This document shows, in pieces, positions 43,780 to 54,439 of a stretch of 64,000 bases of DNA. Position 1 is the stretch's first letter, and each line of letters starts with the position of its first letter. The stretch is from positions 5,669,001 through 5,733,000 of the forward strand of contig NZ_CP067396.1 in assembly GCF_023617245.1 (NCBI RefSeq), given 5' to 3'. The notes beneath the pieces were generated by a model, which saw only the letters and a program-made list of their open reading frames with translations, was not told the origin of the DNA and did no database searches. A program made the translations under genes and the position numbers. Source of the stretch: Lysobacter enzymogenes. GTDB lineage: Bacteria; Pseudomonadota; Gammaproteobacteria; Xanthomonadales; Xanthomonadaceae.

Positions 43780-46578
43780 TCAGAACTGCGAAGCGAAGCG
43801 GATGCCGTACATCCGCGGCGTGTTCAAGTAACGGATGTTGGTCGAGTTGTTGACGAAGCCCTTGCCCGAGTACACCTCGTCGGTGAGGTTGGACACGAAA
43901 CCGTCGATGCGGAACTGGTTGTCGCTGCCGAAGTTCAACCCGGCCGAGACGTTGACGGTGAAGAACCCGTCCACGTCGTCGCGCATCGCCAGGCCGTTGG
44001 CCGGGCCGCCGCCGGCGGCCGGGTTGGAGCCGTTGTTGAACGGCATGTCCTTGAGCGGGATCTCGATCACCTTGCCGTTCGCATCCAGGCCGAAGCCGCG
44101 GCTGTTGAACGCGGTCAGGTAGTAGTCGGAGCGGTAGGTCAGGTTGATCGTCCAGTCGAACGAGTTCAGCGCGCCGCGGCCGATGTCGACGGTCTGCGAC
44201 AGGCTGACGTTGGCGTTGTACTTGGACGTGTTCGGCAGGCGGTTGCCGTCCAGCGGCACGATCAGGCCGAGGCCGCCGGAACGCGTGTCGAGCACGTTGG
44301 AATCGTCGAACGTGGCGTCGAGGTAGGTGAAGTTGTAGCCCAGGTCGAAGCCGTGCGGCAGGCCGACCCTGCCTTCCAGCTCCAGCCCCAGCACGCTCGC
44401 GTTCGCCGCGTTGTCGTTGAACACCTGGCGGCTGGTCGCGTTGGGATTGGTCGGGGTCGGCGCCGGCACGTCGATCAGGTTCTGCAGCACCTTGTCCTTG
44501 TAGTCGTAGTAGAACACCGACGCGTTCAGGCGCACCGGGGTCTCGCCCCAGAGGTAGTCGCCCTTGATGCCGGCTTCGTACGCGGTCAGCTCTTCCGGCG
44601 CGAAGCTCGGCGCCAGCGCGCTGCCGTCGTTGAGCGCCAGCGGACGGTTGATGCCGCCGGCGCGGGTGCCGGTCGACACCGTGCCGTACAGCATCACCTT
44701 CGCGCCGAGGTCGTACTCGAAGCCCACGCGCCAGTCGACGTAGTTGTCCTTGTACACGTCCTGGCTGCGGCCACCGGGGAAGTCCGAGCGCGCGATCACC
44801 TGGATCTGGTCGCGGTTCTGCTGCAGGAACTGCGCCCAGTTGTCGTTGCCGCCGAAGTTCTGGAAGCCGCCGAGGAAGTAGTCGAGGGTGTTGCCGCCCG
44901 GGCCGCATTGCAGATCGGCCGGCGTCCAGCCGGTGCAGATGCTCGGGGCGCCGCCGCGGCGGCGACCCGGGCCGGCCAGCTGGAAGCCCGGCGAACCCAG
45001 CACCAGGCCGGTGACGTAGGGATTGGTCGCGGTGTTGATCGGCTGGCCGGTGAACTGCTGGAACAGTTCCTCGGGAATCACGAACTGGTACTTGACGTTG
45101 GATTCGCGCGCGATCTTCTTGTCGCGGGTGTAGCGGATGCCGCCGATCAGGCGCAGCGAATCGGTCGCGGCGAAGCTGAAATCGCCGTAGACCGCGTTGG
45201 ACTCGACCTTGGAACCGTCGCCGCGGTTCTCGCCGCCGAGGCCGTCCTGGTAGCCGCAGACCGTGCCCGGCCGCCACCAGTCGCAATCGCCGAAGTAGCC
45301 GTTGCCGACGTCCCAGGAGACGTAGTCGTACTTCTCTTCGTAGTTGAACAGTCCCGCCGACCAGATCAGCTTGCCGGTATCGCCGAAGAAGCGCAGCTCG
45401 TTGATGCGCGAGGACGACTTGTCGGCCTGGTAGAAGGTGTCGTACCAGTCCAGCCGCTCGGGATTGAAATAGGCTTCGCGCTCCGAGCCCGGATACACCG
45501 GGCCGAGCTGCCATTCGCGCGAGGCGTTGCGGTTGTAGAAGTCGTACTTGCGGTAGGAGGTGTTGAACTCCACCGACACCGCGTCGTTGAACGCGTAGGT
45601 GAAGGTCGCGGCGATGCCTTCGATGTCGTTGGTGGTCTTGCCCTGGGTGCGGAAGTACTGCTTGAACGGGTCGTCCAGGTCCTTGATGTCGTAGCCCGCG
45701 GCGAGGCCGCGCTCGGCGAACAGGCCCGGGTCGCCGGTGCCGCGCTCGGTGACCTTGTCCAGCATCACGTAGGCGGAGAACTTGTCGTTGGGCTGCCACA
45801 GCGCCGACAGCCGCGCGGCCTGGTTGTCGAGCGCGCTCGGGCCTTCGGCGTCGAACAGCGACTTGGGATAGCCGTTGCTGATGTAGGAGGAGCGCTCCTC
45901 GTCGAACAGCGCCGCGCGCAAGGCGAAGGTCTCGCCGATCGGCAGGTTCAGCACGCCCTCGGCGTTGGTGAAGTCGTAATTGCCGGCGCCGACCTTGAGT
46001 CCGCCGCTGGTCACGCCGAGTTCCGGGCGCTTGGAGATCACGTTGATCGAGCCGCCGGTGGCGTTGCGGCCGCGCACCGTGCCCTGCGGGCCCTTGTTGA
46101 CCTCGATCCGGTCGACGTCGAAGAACATCGGGCCGATCGAGCGCGGACGCGGCAGGTAGATGCCGTTGTAGTAGGTCGCCACCGACGGGTCGGACGAGAA
46201 GTCCGAGTCGGCCGCGCCGATGCCGCGCAGGAATATCTCGTACTTGCCTTCCTGCTTGGTGATCTGCAGTCCCGGCACCACCGCCTGCAGGTTGCGGAAG
46301 TCGGTGTTGATGCCGAGCTTGGCGATGTCCTCGCCGCTGAAGGACTGGATGGTGCCGGCGTATTTCTGGATCGACTGCACGCGGCGGTTGCCGGTGACCT
46401 GCACGGCGTCGAGCTCGTGCGCGGCCTGCGCGGCGGCGGGCGCGGCGTCCTGCGGCGCGGGCGCGTCCGCGGCCCAGGCCGGTGCGAAGCCGCACAGGCC
46501 CAGCGATGCCAGGGCCAGGGTCAACAGATGGCGGTCGAGTTGCTTCGGCCTGCGTGCGGCCGGCGTGGAATGCGACAT
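43780..46578 (-). CDS. TonB-dependent receptor, probable maltodextrin uptake
   Basis: This 932-residue outer-membrane protein has a signal peptide of about 36 residues (ending APAWA), a TonB-box-like ELDAVQVTGNRR and a plug domain with LRGIGAADSDFSSDPSVATY and DRIEVNKGPQGTVRGRNATGGSINV. A 22-stranded barrel follows, ending in the terminal Phe (GIRFASQF). In Xanthomonas and Caulobacter receptors of this kind beside amylase genes import maltodextrins. ATG at 46578 has GGAGGGGAG upstream; the longer frame from 46620 has no such site. It is divergent from the alpha-glucosidase, with the operator pair between them. Confidence 0.92.
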   Translation of the reverse strand: MSHSTPAARRPKQLDRHLLTLALASLGLCGFAPAWAADAPAPQDAAPAAAQAAHELDAVQVTGNRRVQSIQKYAGTIQSFSGEDIAKLGINTDFRNLQAVVPGLQITKQEGKYEIFLRGIGAADSDFSSDPSVATYYNGIYLPRPRSIGPMFFDVDRIEVNKGPQGTVRGRNATGGSINVISKRPELGVTSGGLKVGAGNYDFTNAEGVLNLPIGETFALRAALFDEERSSYISNGYPKSLFDAEGPSALDNQAARLSALWQPNDKFSAYVMLDKVTERGTGDPGLFAERGLAAGYDIKDLDDPFKQYFRTQGKTTNDIEGIAATFTYAFNDAVSVEFNTSYRKYDFYNRNASREWQLGPVYPGSEREAYFNPERLDWYDTFYQADKSSSRINELRFFGDTGKLIWSAGLFNYEEKYDYVSWDVGNGYFGDCDWWRPGTVCGYQDGLGGENRGDGSKVESNAVYGDFSFAATDSLRLIGGIRYTRDKKIARESNVKYQFVIPEELFQQFTGQPINTATNPYVTGLVLGSPGFQLAGPGRRRGGAPSICTGWTPADLQCGPGGNTLDYFLGGFQNFGGNDNWAQFLQQNRDQIQVIARSDFPGGRSQDVYKDNYVDWRVGFEYDLGAKVMLYGTVSTGTRAGGINRPLALNDGSALAPSFAPEELTAYEAGIKGDYLWGETPVRLNASVFYYDYKDKVLQNLIDVPAPTPTNPNATSRQVFNDNAANASVLGLELEGRVGLPHGFDLGYNFTYLDATFDDSNVLDTRSGGLGLIVPLDGNRLPNTSKYNANVSLSQTVDIGRGALNSFDWTINLTYRSDYYLTAFNSRGFGLDANGKVIEIPLKDMPFNNGSNPAAGGGPANGLAMRDDVDGFFTVNVSAGLNFGSDNQFRIDGFVSNLTDEVYSGKGFVNNSTNIRYLNTPRMYGIRFASQF

Positions 46579-46702
46579 GGCTCCCCTCCAGAGCGTTGTG
46601 TTCTGTGGCCGCGCGCGCACTGCCGGCGCGCTGCGTCCGCCGCGGCATCGGGGCCGTGGTCTGGGCGCATGTTAGGCATGCCTTACGGCTTGCAGCGGGT
46701 TC

Positions 46703-46719
46703 TGCATACGTATTCATGG
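46703..46719. promoter_or_regulatory. LacI operator, left copy (maltodextrin module)
   Basis: TGCATACGTATTCATGG is an exact inverse of the site at 46761-46777. The core ATACGTAT is palindromic with a central CG, as expected for a LacI-family repressor. Confidence 0.78.
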
Positions 46720-46760
46720 GATGCAGTCGCATTCATGTCGCAGTTCCGCCCGCGCTTGCG

Positions 46761-46777
46761 CCATGAATACGTATGCA
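46761..46777. promoter_or_regulatory. LacI operator, right copy (maltodextrin module)
   Basis: CCATGAATACGTATGCA is the perfect reverse complement of the left copy, with centres 58 bp apart. It lies 100 bp before the alpha-glucosidase start. Confidence 0.78.
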
Positions 46778-46876
46778 GGCGCGGCGGCCGCCGCGGGCGG
46801 CGGCGGTAAGCTGGCGCGCATCGCCGCAACGCAGCGCCGTCGCGCGCCGCACCACACGAAAACACAGGGGCCGCAC

Positions 46877-48538
<1,662 letters not shown>

Positions 48539-48579
48539 CCGGCGCGCCCACGCGCGCGATGCGCTTCGCGGTCGCTCCC

Positions 48580-48676
48580 TGTGGGAGCGGCGCGAGCCGC
48601 GACCGCGACAATTCAGCCACGTCGCAAGTTTCGTCGTAGTCGAGTTGTCGCGGTCGCGGCTCACGCCGCTCCTACA
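48580..48676. repeat. REP pair, copy g
   Basis: Facing units from TGTGGGAGCGGCGCGAGCCG to GCTCACGCCGCTCCTACA. It lies between the alpha-glucosidase and the convergent hypothetical gene. Confidence 0.85.
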
Positions 48677-48688
48677 GGGGCGACCGGA

Positions 48689-49456
48689 TCAACGCTGCGG
48701 CTGGCGGTTCAACGTCGCAAGCCGCTTCTTCGCCCCGTCGTTGCCGAGCTCGGCCGCCTTGCGCAGCTGCACCTTGGCCTCGTCGATGCGCCCCTGGCCG
48801 ACGTAGATCTCGCCCAGCCCGCTCAGCGCCGCGCCCTTGGCGCGGTTGTCGGCGGCCGGCGCGTCCTTCGCCGCCTGCAGCAACGTCGTTTCCGCGCGCG
48901 CCAGCTGGCCGGCGGACAGCTGCTTCCAGCCGCACAGGGTCGCATCGCCGCCGCGCGCGCACGGGTCCTGCCCGGCGCTGTCGGCCGCGGCGATGCGCTC
49001 GGCCAGTTCCTTCGGCTGGCTGGCCAGCGCTGCGCTGCCCAGCGCGCTTTGCAGCTGCCGGTTGTCCTGCTGCAGCCCTTTGACCTTCTCCAGGATCGCG
49101 TCGACCGAAATGTTGATGCTGCTCTGGTCGCTGACCTGGATCGGCGCGCTCAGCGCCAGCGCCTGGCCGCGGTATTCCACCGCCGGCTCGGGCAGGCCGA
49201 CCGCGGAGAACTTCGGCGAGAAGGTCAGGAATACGCCCGGCGCGACGCGTTCGCCGCCGAGCTGCTGCTTGAACGCGTCGAAACCGATCATCGCCAGCGC
49301 CACCACCGCGCCGATGCCCAGGTACCAGCGCACGTTGCGGCTCTGTTCGGCGCTGCGCGCCTTCTGCAGCACGTAGCCGCCGTAGACGAAGAACAGCAGC
49401 GCGGTGCCGTAGGCGCCGGCGGCGAGGATGGTGCGGGGATCGGCGATCGCGTCCAT
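48689..49456 (-). CDS. Membrane-anchored protein with Sel1/TPR-like C-terminus, unknown
   Basis: I do not recognise this 255-residue protein. Two N-terminal membrane segments are visible (about residues 10-32 and 45-65), then a region with alternating strands and helices (SAPIQVSDQSSINISVDAIL). The C-terminal helical repeat AKGAALSGLGEIYVGQGRID plus EAKVQLRKAAELGNDGAKKR looks like a tetratricopeptide or Sel1 unit. Three Cys in ADSAGQDPCARGGDATLCGW may matter. ATG at 49456 has AGGAG 10 bases upstream. Confidence 0.7.
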   Translation of the reverse strand: MDAIADPRTILAAGAYGTALLFFVYGGYVLQKARSAEQSRNVRWYLGIGAVVALAMIGFDAFKQQLGGERVAPGVFLTFSPKFSAVGLPEPAVEYRGQALALSAPIQVSDQSSINISVDAILEKVKGLQQDNRQLQSALGSAALASQPKELAERIAAADSAGQDPCARGGDATLCGWKQLSAGQLARAETTLLQAAKDAPAADNRAKGAALSGLGEIYVGQGRIDEAKVQLRKAAELGNDGAKKRLATLNRQPQR

Positions 49457-49548
49457 GGCGGGCGGGCTCCTGGCGGTATACCCAGGAGGTAACGCGAACG
49501 ATGGGGCTCGGGCGGCCAACACCGGGGCGGCCGTGGGCGGAGCTTTAT

Positions 49549-49655
49549 GTGGGAGGGACTTCAGTCCCGACGCTTTCGGCTCAGATCGCCGAGCGCACCA
49601 CCAGCAAGATCGGCCTCATCAGGTCCCAAAGCATCGGGACTGAAGTCCCTCCCAC
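49549..49655. repeat. Second REP family, inverted pair
   Basis: GTGGGAGGGACTTCAGTCCC at left is mirrored by GGGACTGAAGTCCCTCCCAC at right, each with the palindrome GGGACTTCAGTCCC. The unit differs from the main REP, sharing only the GGGAG start. The 51-bp centre is not repeated elsewhere in the window. Confidence 0.8.
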
Positions 49656-49685
49656 CAGAGCCGGCCCCGGCACACCTCAACAGGC

Positions 49686-50321
49686 CTAACCCAGCTCCAG
49701 CCAGCCGCCGACCACCGCGCGCGCCTCGTCGACGCCCTGCTTGGACTCGCCGGAGAAGGTCTGCACGCTGACCGTGTCGCCGTAGCTGGCGTGCAGGTCC
49801 TTGCGCACGGCCATCAAAGCCTGCTGCTGCTGGCCGCGGCCGAACTTATCGGCCTTGGTCAGCAGCGCGTGCGCCGGCAGGCCGCGGTTCACCGCGTAGG
49901 CGATCATCTGCCGGTCGTAGTCCTTCAGCGGGTGGCGGATGTCCATCACCACCACCAGCCCGCGCAGCGCCTGGCGGGTCTGGAAATAGCGGTCGAGGAA
50001 GGCCTGCCAGTGCGCCTGCAGGTCCTGCGGGACCTTGGCGTAGCCGTAGCCGGGCAGGTCGACCAGGAAGCGGTCCGGCTCCGGCGCCGGCTCGGGGCCG
50101 CGGTGCAGCGGGCTGACGTCGAAGAACACCAGTTGCTGGGTGCGGCCGGGCGTCTTGGACACGCGCGCCAGCGCGTTCTGCTGGCACAGGGCGTTGAGGG
50201 CGCTGGACTTGCCGGCGTTGGAGCGGCCGGCGAAGGCCACCTCGAAACCGCCGTCGGGCGGCAATTGCTTGACGTTGTGCGCCGACAACAGGTAACGGGC
50301 GCGGGCGAGGGGATTGCTCAT
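49686..50321 (-). CDS. engB: Ribosome biogenesis GTP-binding protein YsxC/EngB
   Basis: This 211-residue TRAFAC GTPase is needed for 50S subunit assembly. G1 GRSNAGKSS (residues 32-40), G2/switch TPGRTQQLVFF, G3 DLPGYGYAKV (88-97) and G4 TKAD are all present. ATG at 50321 gives MSNPLARARY; two codons upstream another ATG is possible. It is encoded in the conserved engB / cytochrome c4 / dsbA neighbourhood. Confidence 0.95.
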   Translation of the reverse strand: MSNPLARARYLLSAHNVKQLPPDGGFEVAFAGRSNAGKSSALNALCQQNALARVSKTPGRTQQLVFFDVSPLHRGPEPAPEPDRFLVDLPGYGYAKVPQDLQAHWQAFLDRYFQTRQALRGLVVVMDIRHPLKDYDRQMIAYAVNRGLPAHALLTKADKFGRGQQQQALMAVRKDLHASYGDTVSVQTFSGESKQGVDEARAVVGGWLELG

Positions 50322-50567
50322 GCCCATAGGATCGCACGTAGGATCGCGCGGGCGGGCCCCGCCGCGGGCGCAAAACCGCATTCGGCGACCGCGCGCACCT
50401 GAACCCGCGTTGACCCCGTCCGGGCCGGCGATGATAATTCCAAGGTTCCGGCGCCCGGCGCGACCGGCCACAGCACGACCGAGTCGCGACCCGCTTTTGC
50501 CGTACCGCACGCCCGCCTTCCAGCAAGCCCGCCACCCAGAAAGCCAAGCAGTTCGGAGCCCAGCTAC

Positions 50568-51443
50568 ATGAGCCAAGCCCGCGTCCTGAGCCTCGTCGGT
50601 CTCGCCGTCTTTGCGGTCGCCGCCGTCGCGTATGCCCAGACCACGGTCACGCCGATCCCGGACAAGGAACCGGTGCAGACGGCGCCGTTGAACGCCGGGC
50701 CGCAAAGCAAGTGGGGCGACGTCAAGGCCGGCGCCACCAAGGCCGGCACCTGCGCCGCCTGCCACGGCCTGGACGGCAACCCGACCGATCCGCAGTACCC
50801 GCGCCTGGCCGGCCAGAGCGAGCGCTACATCGCCCACCAGATCGCCCTGTTCAAGAGCGGCGAGCGCAACACCGGCATGGCCGCGGCGATGAAGCCCTTC
50901 GCCGACGCGCTCAGCGAACAGGACGCGCGCGACCTGGGCGCCTACTTCGCGACCCAGAAGTCCGGCGCCGGCGTGGCCGACGACACCGTCATCGCCTCCG
51001 GCCCGAACAAGGACAAGAAGTTCTACCAGGTCGGCGAGGACCTGTTCCGCCGCGGCGACAAGGCGCGCGGCATCCCCGCCTGCATGGCCTGCCACGGCCC
51101 CGGCGGCGCCGGCAACCCCGGCCCGGCCTACCCGCACCTGGCCGGTCAGCAGGCCGCCTACTCGCAGCGTCGCCTGGAGGAATACCGCGCCGGCACCACC
51201 ACCCAGCGCGATCCGCACCTGTTCAACGTGATGGCCGGCGTGGCCAAGCAGCTCACCGACGAAGAGATCGGTTCGCTCGCCAGCTACCTGCAGGGCCTGC
51301 ACGAACGCGCCGACGACGTCGCCGCCGCCGGCGCCCCGGCCCCGGCGGCCAAGCCCGCCGCCGCGCCCGCCCCGGCCCAGCCGGCGGCACCGGCCGAAGC
51401 GCCCAAGCCGGCCGCCGCGCCGGCCGCGCCCGCCAAGGGCTGA
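50568..51443 (+). CDS. Diheme cytochrome c4
   Basis: This 291-residue periplasmic electron carrier has a signal peptide (residues 1-23) and two heme-binding CxxCH motifs: CAACH at 62-66 and CMACH at 172-176. Axial Met candidates are in NTGMAAAM and FNVMAGVAK. The internal duplication of about 110 residues is the c4 plan. It would pass electrons to a terminal oxidase. The C-terminal 40 residues are an Ala/Pro tail, an addition to the usual protein. The gene lies between engB and dsbA, as in Pseudomonas and Xanthomonas. Confidence 0.93.
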   Translation: MSQARVLSLVGLAVFAVAAVAYAQTTVTPIPDKEPVQTAPLNAGPQSKWGDVKAGATKAGTCAACHGLDGNPTDPQYPRLAGQSERYIAHQIALFKSGERNTGMAAAMKPFADALSEQDARDLGAYFATQKSGAGVADDTVIASGPNKDKKFYQVGEDLFRRGDKARGIPACMACHGPGGAGNPGPAYPHLAGQQAAYSQRRLEEYRAGTTTQRDPHLFNVMAGVAKQLTDEEIGSLASYLQGLHERADDVAAAGAPAPAAKPAAAPAPAQPAAPAEAPKPAAAPAAPAKG

Positions 51444-51461
51444 GCGCAGCGCGAAGCACCC

Positions 51462-51490
51462 GAAAACGCCGGCCCCGCGCCGGCGTTTTC
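51462..51490 (+). terminator. Hairpin terminator after the cytochrome gene
   Basis: GAAAACGCCGGC and GCCGGCGTTTTC form a perfect 12-bp stem with a 5-base loop, followed by GTTTCC. It lies 18 bp after the stop. Confidence 0.8.
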
Positions 51491-51524
51491 GTTTCCGCCC
51501 GCCGCGAACCCGCATCGCCCTCCC

Positions 51525-51760
51525 TGTAGGAGCGGCGCAAGCAGCGACCGCGACACCGCAACGACGACGAAACCGACCCGGCCCACGTAACTCCGGCGCT
51601 TTCGTTTCCGCCCGCCGCGAGTCCCACATCGCCCCCCTGAGCGGCGCAAGCCGCGACCGCGACACTGCAACGACGACAAAAGCCACCAGCCCCGCGTAAC
51701 GGCCCGCGGATTTTCGCCGCGACCGGCCACCCCGCGATCGCGGCTCGCGCCGCTCGTACA
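51525..51760. repeat. Cluster of three degenerate REP units, copy h
   Basis: Two direct units (51525 and about 51643) lie within a direct duplication of about 113 bp, and a third inverted unit ends at 51760 with CTCGTACA. The second lacks the TAGGA start. It occupies most of the 505-bp gap between the cytochrome and dsbA genes (51444-51948); no gene is seen there. Confidence 0.7.
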
Positions 51761-51948
51761 AGAAGCCCCGCCCTGCGTAAAAGTGACGCACTTCACATCG
51801 AGTCCCGCCGCGGAACTCACACGACACCGTCCGGTCCCATAGCAGACTGCAGGCCGCCCGCGCCGGCCGTTATCCTTGGCGGCGACGTTCCCAAGCCCGC
51901 CCCACCGGCGCGACGCGCAGCCGGCCCTTTCCGACGAGACCCTTTCCG

Positions 51949-52605
51949 ATGAACCGACGCCTCGCCACCCTGCTGCTGCTCGCCGCCCTTCCCTTCGCCA
52001 GCCTCGCCGCGCCCAAGGCCGCGACCGGCCCCGCGCCCGAGCCGGGCGTGGACTACGTCGAAATCCCGGGCGGCAAGCCGTTCTCGACCCCGGCCGGCAA
52101 GATCGAGGTGGTCGAAGTGTTCGGCTACACCTGCCCGCACTGCGCCCACTTCGAGCCGCTGATCTCGAAGTGGAAGGCGACCCTGCCGGCCGACGTGAAC
52201 TTCGTGCCGCTGGCCGCGCCGTGGGGCGGCTACTGGACCCCGTACGCGCAGGCCTTCTACACCGCGCAGTCGCTCAAGCTGCTGCCCAAGACCCACGAAG
52301 CGGTGTTCAAGGCCCTGCACGAGGACAAGAGCCTGCCGATCCAGAACGCCAGCGCGCAGGAGATCGCCGGCTTCTACGCCAAGTACGGCGCCGACGCCGG
52401 CACCTTCGCCGCGACCATGACCGGCAAGACCACCGAGCAAACGATGAAGCGCGCCACCGACTTCATCATGGCCTCCGGCATCGAGGGCACCCCGGGCATG
52501 GTGGTCGCCGGCAAGTACCGCATCACCACCCAGAAGGGGTTCGACGACATGCTGCGCGTGGCCGATCACCTGATCGCGCGCGAGCGGGCCAAGGCCAAGC
52601 GCTGA
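51949..52605 (+). CDS. dsbA: Thiol:disulfide interchange protein DsbA
   Basis: This 218-residue periplasmic oxidoreductase introduces disulfide bonds. It has a signal peptide (residues 1-20, ending SLA), thioredoxin-fold strand IEVVEVFGYTCPHCAHFEP with active-site CPHC at 62-65, and the cis-Pro loop GIEGTPGMVV. Residues after the cis-Pro match DsbA rather than DsbC. It is followed by a lipoprotein paralogue; both share VDYVEIPGGKPF / TDYQEIPGGQPF, so they arose by duplication. Confidence 0.94.
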   Translation: MNRRLATLLLLAALPFASLAAPKAATGPAPEPGVDYVEIPGGKPFSTPAGKIEVVEVFGYTCPHCAHFEPLISKWKATLPADVNFVPLAAPWGGYWTPYAQAFYTAQSLKLLPKTHEAVFKALHEDKSLPIQNASAQEIAGFYAKYGADAGTFAATMTGKTTEQTMKRATDFIMASGIEGTPGMVVAGKYRITTQKGFDDMLRVADHLIARERAKAKR

Positions 52606-52703
52606 GGCGCCCGGGCGGGAATCGGAACAGGCCATCGCGCGCCGGCCGCGCGCCGCGCGCGCGCAGGCCCCGTTCCCGCCGCCTCTACACTCCCCGTTAA
52701 GTC

Positions 52704-52743
52704 GCCCGCCCGCTATGCTGGCGGGCCGTCGCGGACGGCCTTT
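52704..52743 (+). terminator. Hairpins between the two dsbA genes
   Basis: GCCCGCC/GGCGGGC (52704-52726) and GGCCGTC/GACGGCC (52724-52740, GCG loop, then TTT) overlap and cannot form together. They may terminate dsbA or attenuate the second gene. Confidence 0.4.
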
Positions 52744-52788
52744 CGCCGCCGCACCCGCCTTTTTCCCGAAGTTGTTGCGGAGATCACG

Positions 52789-53649
52789 ATGAATTCGCGT
52801 ATCGCCACCCTGTCCCGCTATCCGCTGCTGCTCGGCGCGCTGATCGCGCTGGCCGCGTGCGGCAAGACCGAGGCGCCGGCCGAGACGGCCGCCCCGGCCG
52901 CGCCCGCCGCCACCGAAACCGCGCCGGCCGCCGCCCCGGCCGAGGGCGCGCCCGCCGCGCCGGCCGCCGGCGAAACCGCGGCGCCGGCCCAGGCCGATCC
53001 GGCCATCGCTCCGGCCGCCACCGCGACCCCGCCGGCCGGTCCGACGCCGGTCGCCGGCACCGACTACCAGGAAATCCCGGGCGGCCAGCCGTTCGATCCG
53101 GCCCCGGGCAAGATCGAAGTCGCCGAGATCTTCAGCTACACCTGCCCGCACTGCGCCCAGTTCGAGCCGCTGCTGGTCGAGTGGCGCAAGAAGCAGACCG
53201 CCGACGTCAAGTTCACCCCGATCGCCGGTCCGTTCGGCGCCAACCCGATCCCGTTCGAGAAGGCCTTCTACGCCGCCCAGACCCTGGGCCTGATCGACAA
53301 GACCCACGAAGCGATGTTCCGCGCCGTGCACATCGACCAGTCGATCGACTACCGCACCGTCAACGACCAGACCTTCGGCGAGTTCTATGCCAAGTACGGG
53401 GTCAAGCCGGCCGACTTCATCGGCACCATGAACAGCTTCGCCATCACCGCCAAGGGCAAGCGCGCCGAGCAGTTCATGGCGCGCTCGGGCGTCGACGCCA
53501 GCCCGAGCCTGGTGATCAACGGCAAGTACCTGGTCAAGGGCAAGGGCTTCGAGGACTACCTGCGCATCGCCGACCACCTGGTCGCGCGCGAGCGCGCGGC
53601 GATGGCCGGCGCGGCCCCGGCTCCGGCCGCGGCGCCGGTCAAGAACTGA
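52789..53649 (+). CDS. DsbA-family lipoprotein
   Basis: This 286-residue paralogue of the upstream DsbA has a lipoprotein signal ending LIALAAC (Cys24). A roughly 65-residue Ala/Pro/Thr linker follows, and then the thioredoxin domain: IEVAEIFSYTCPHCAQFEP with CPHC at 119-122 and a VDASPSLVI cis-Pro loop. The linker would let the domain reach into the periplasm from the membrane. CGGAG precedes the ATG. Substrates are unknown. Confidence 0.9.
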   Translation: MNSRIATLSRYPLLLGALIALAACGKTEAPAETAAPAAPAATETAPAAAPAEGAPAAPAAGETAAPAQADPAIAPAATATPPAGPTPVAGTDYQEIPGGQPFDPAPGKIEVAEIFSYTCPHCAQFEPLLVEWRKKQTADVKFTPIAGPFGANPIPFEKAFYAAQTLGLIDKTHEAMFRAVHIDQSIDYRTVNDQTFGEFYAKYGVKPADFIGTMNSFAITAKGKRAEQFMARSGVDASPSLVINGKYLVKGKGFEDYLRIADHLVARERAAMAGAAPAPAAAPVKN

Positions 53650-53680
53650 TCGGCCGGCCCCGACCGCGCTCGTACCGGGC

Positions 53681-54439
53681 ATGACCACTCGCCGGCTGCG
53701 CCTGCTCAGCGCCAACATCCAGGCCGGTTCCAGCACGCGTCGCTACAGCGATTACGCGACGCGCAGCTGGTCGCACGTGCTGCCCGCCGGCAACAAGCGC
53801 GGTAGCCTGGACACCATCGCCCAGTTGGCCGGCGAGCACGACATCGTCGGCCTCAACGAGAGCGACCCGGGCAGCCTGCGTTCGGGCTTCACCAATCAAA
53901 CGCACTACCTCGCCCAGCGCGCCGGCTTCGATTACTGGAGCCACCAGCCGAACCGGCGCGTCGGCAACGTCGCCTCCAGCGCCAACGGCCTGCTGAGCCG
54001 GCTGGAGCCGCGCGAAGTGGTCGACCACCCGCTGCCCGGGCGCATCGCCGGCCGCGGCGTGCTGGTCGCGCACTACGGCAACGGCGACGACGGCCTCACC
54101 GTCGCCGTCGCCCATCTTTCCCTCGGCGCCGGCTCGCGCGCCTCGCAGCTGGCCTTCATCGCCGAACTGCTGCACGACCATCCGCACGCGGTGCTGATGG
54201 GCGACTTCAACTGTTCCGCCGACAGCCCGGAAATGCAGGCGCTGTTCCGCGACACCCGGCTGCAACGACCGGCCGACATCCTGCCGACCTTCCCCAGCTG
54301 GCGTCCGCAGCGCGCGATCGACCACATCCTGCTCGGCGACGGCCTGGGCTACATCGCCGCCAAGGCGATGCCGGCGGCGCAGTCCGATCATCTGGCGCTG
54401 TCGCTGGAGCTGGACGTGCCGGACGACGCGTTACGCTGA
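53681..54439 (+). CDS. Endonuclease/exonuclease/phosphatase (EEP) family protein
   Basis: This 252-residue protein has the EEP fold motifs LRLLSANIQAGS, VGLNESDPGSL (metal Glu), VAVAHLSLGAGSR (catalytic His), LMGDFNC (Asp, Asn) and PAAQSDHLALSLEL (C-terminal Asp-His). No signal peptide is seen, so it is cytoplasmic. It follows the two dsbA genes, as in related bacteria. The substrate may be DNA, RNA, a phospholipid or another phosphodiester. Confidence 0.88.
   Translation: MTTRRLRLLSANIQAGSSTRRYSDYATRSWSHVLPAGNKRGSLDTIAQLAGEHDIVGLNESDPGSLRSGFTNQTHYLAQRAGFDYWSHQPNRRVGNVASSANGLLSRLEPREVVDHPLPGRIAGRGVLVAHYGNGDDGLTVAVAHLSLGAGSRASQLAFIAELLHDHPHAVLMGDFNCSADSPEMQALFRDTRLQRPADILPTFPSWRPQRAIDHILLGDGLGYIAAKAMPAAQSDHLALSLELDVPDDALR

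Noticed and set aside
43432..46809. An 1125-codon plus-strand frame opposite the TonB receptor
   Set aside because: No recognisable domain; the opposite strand encodes a full TonB receptor with signal peptide and terminal Phe.
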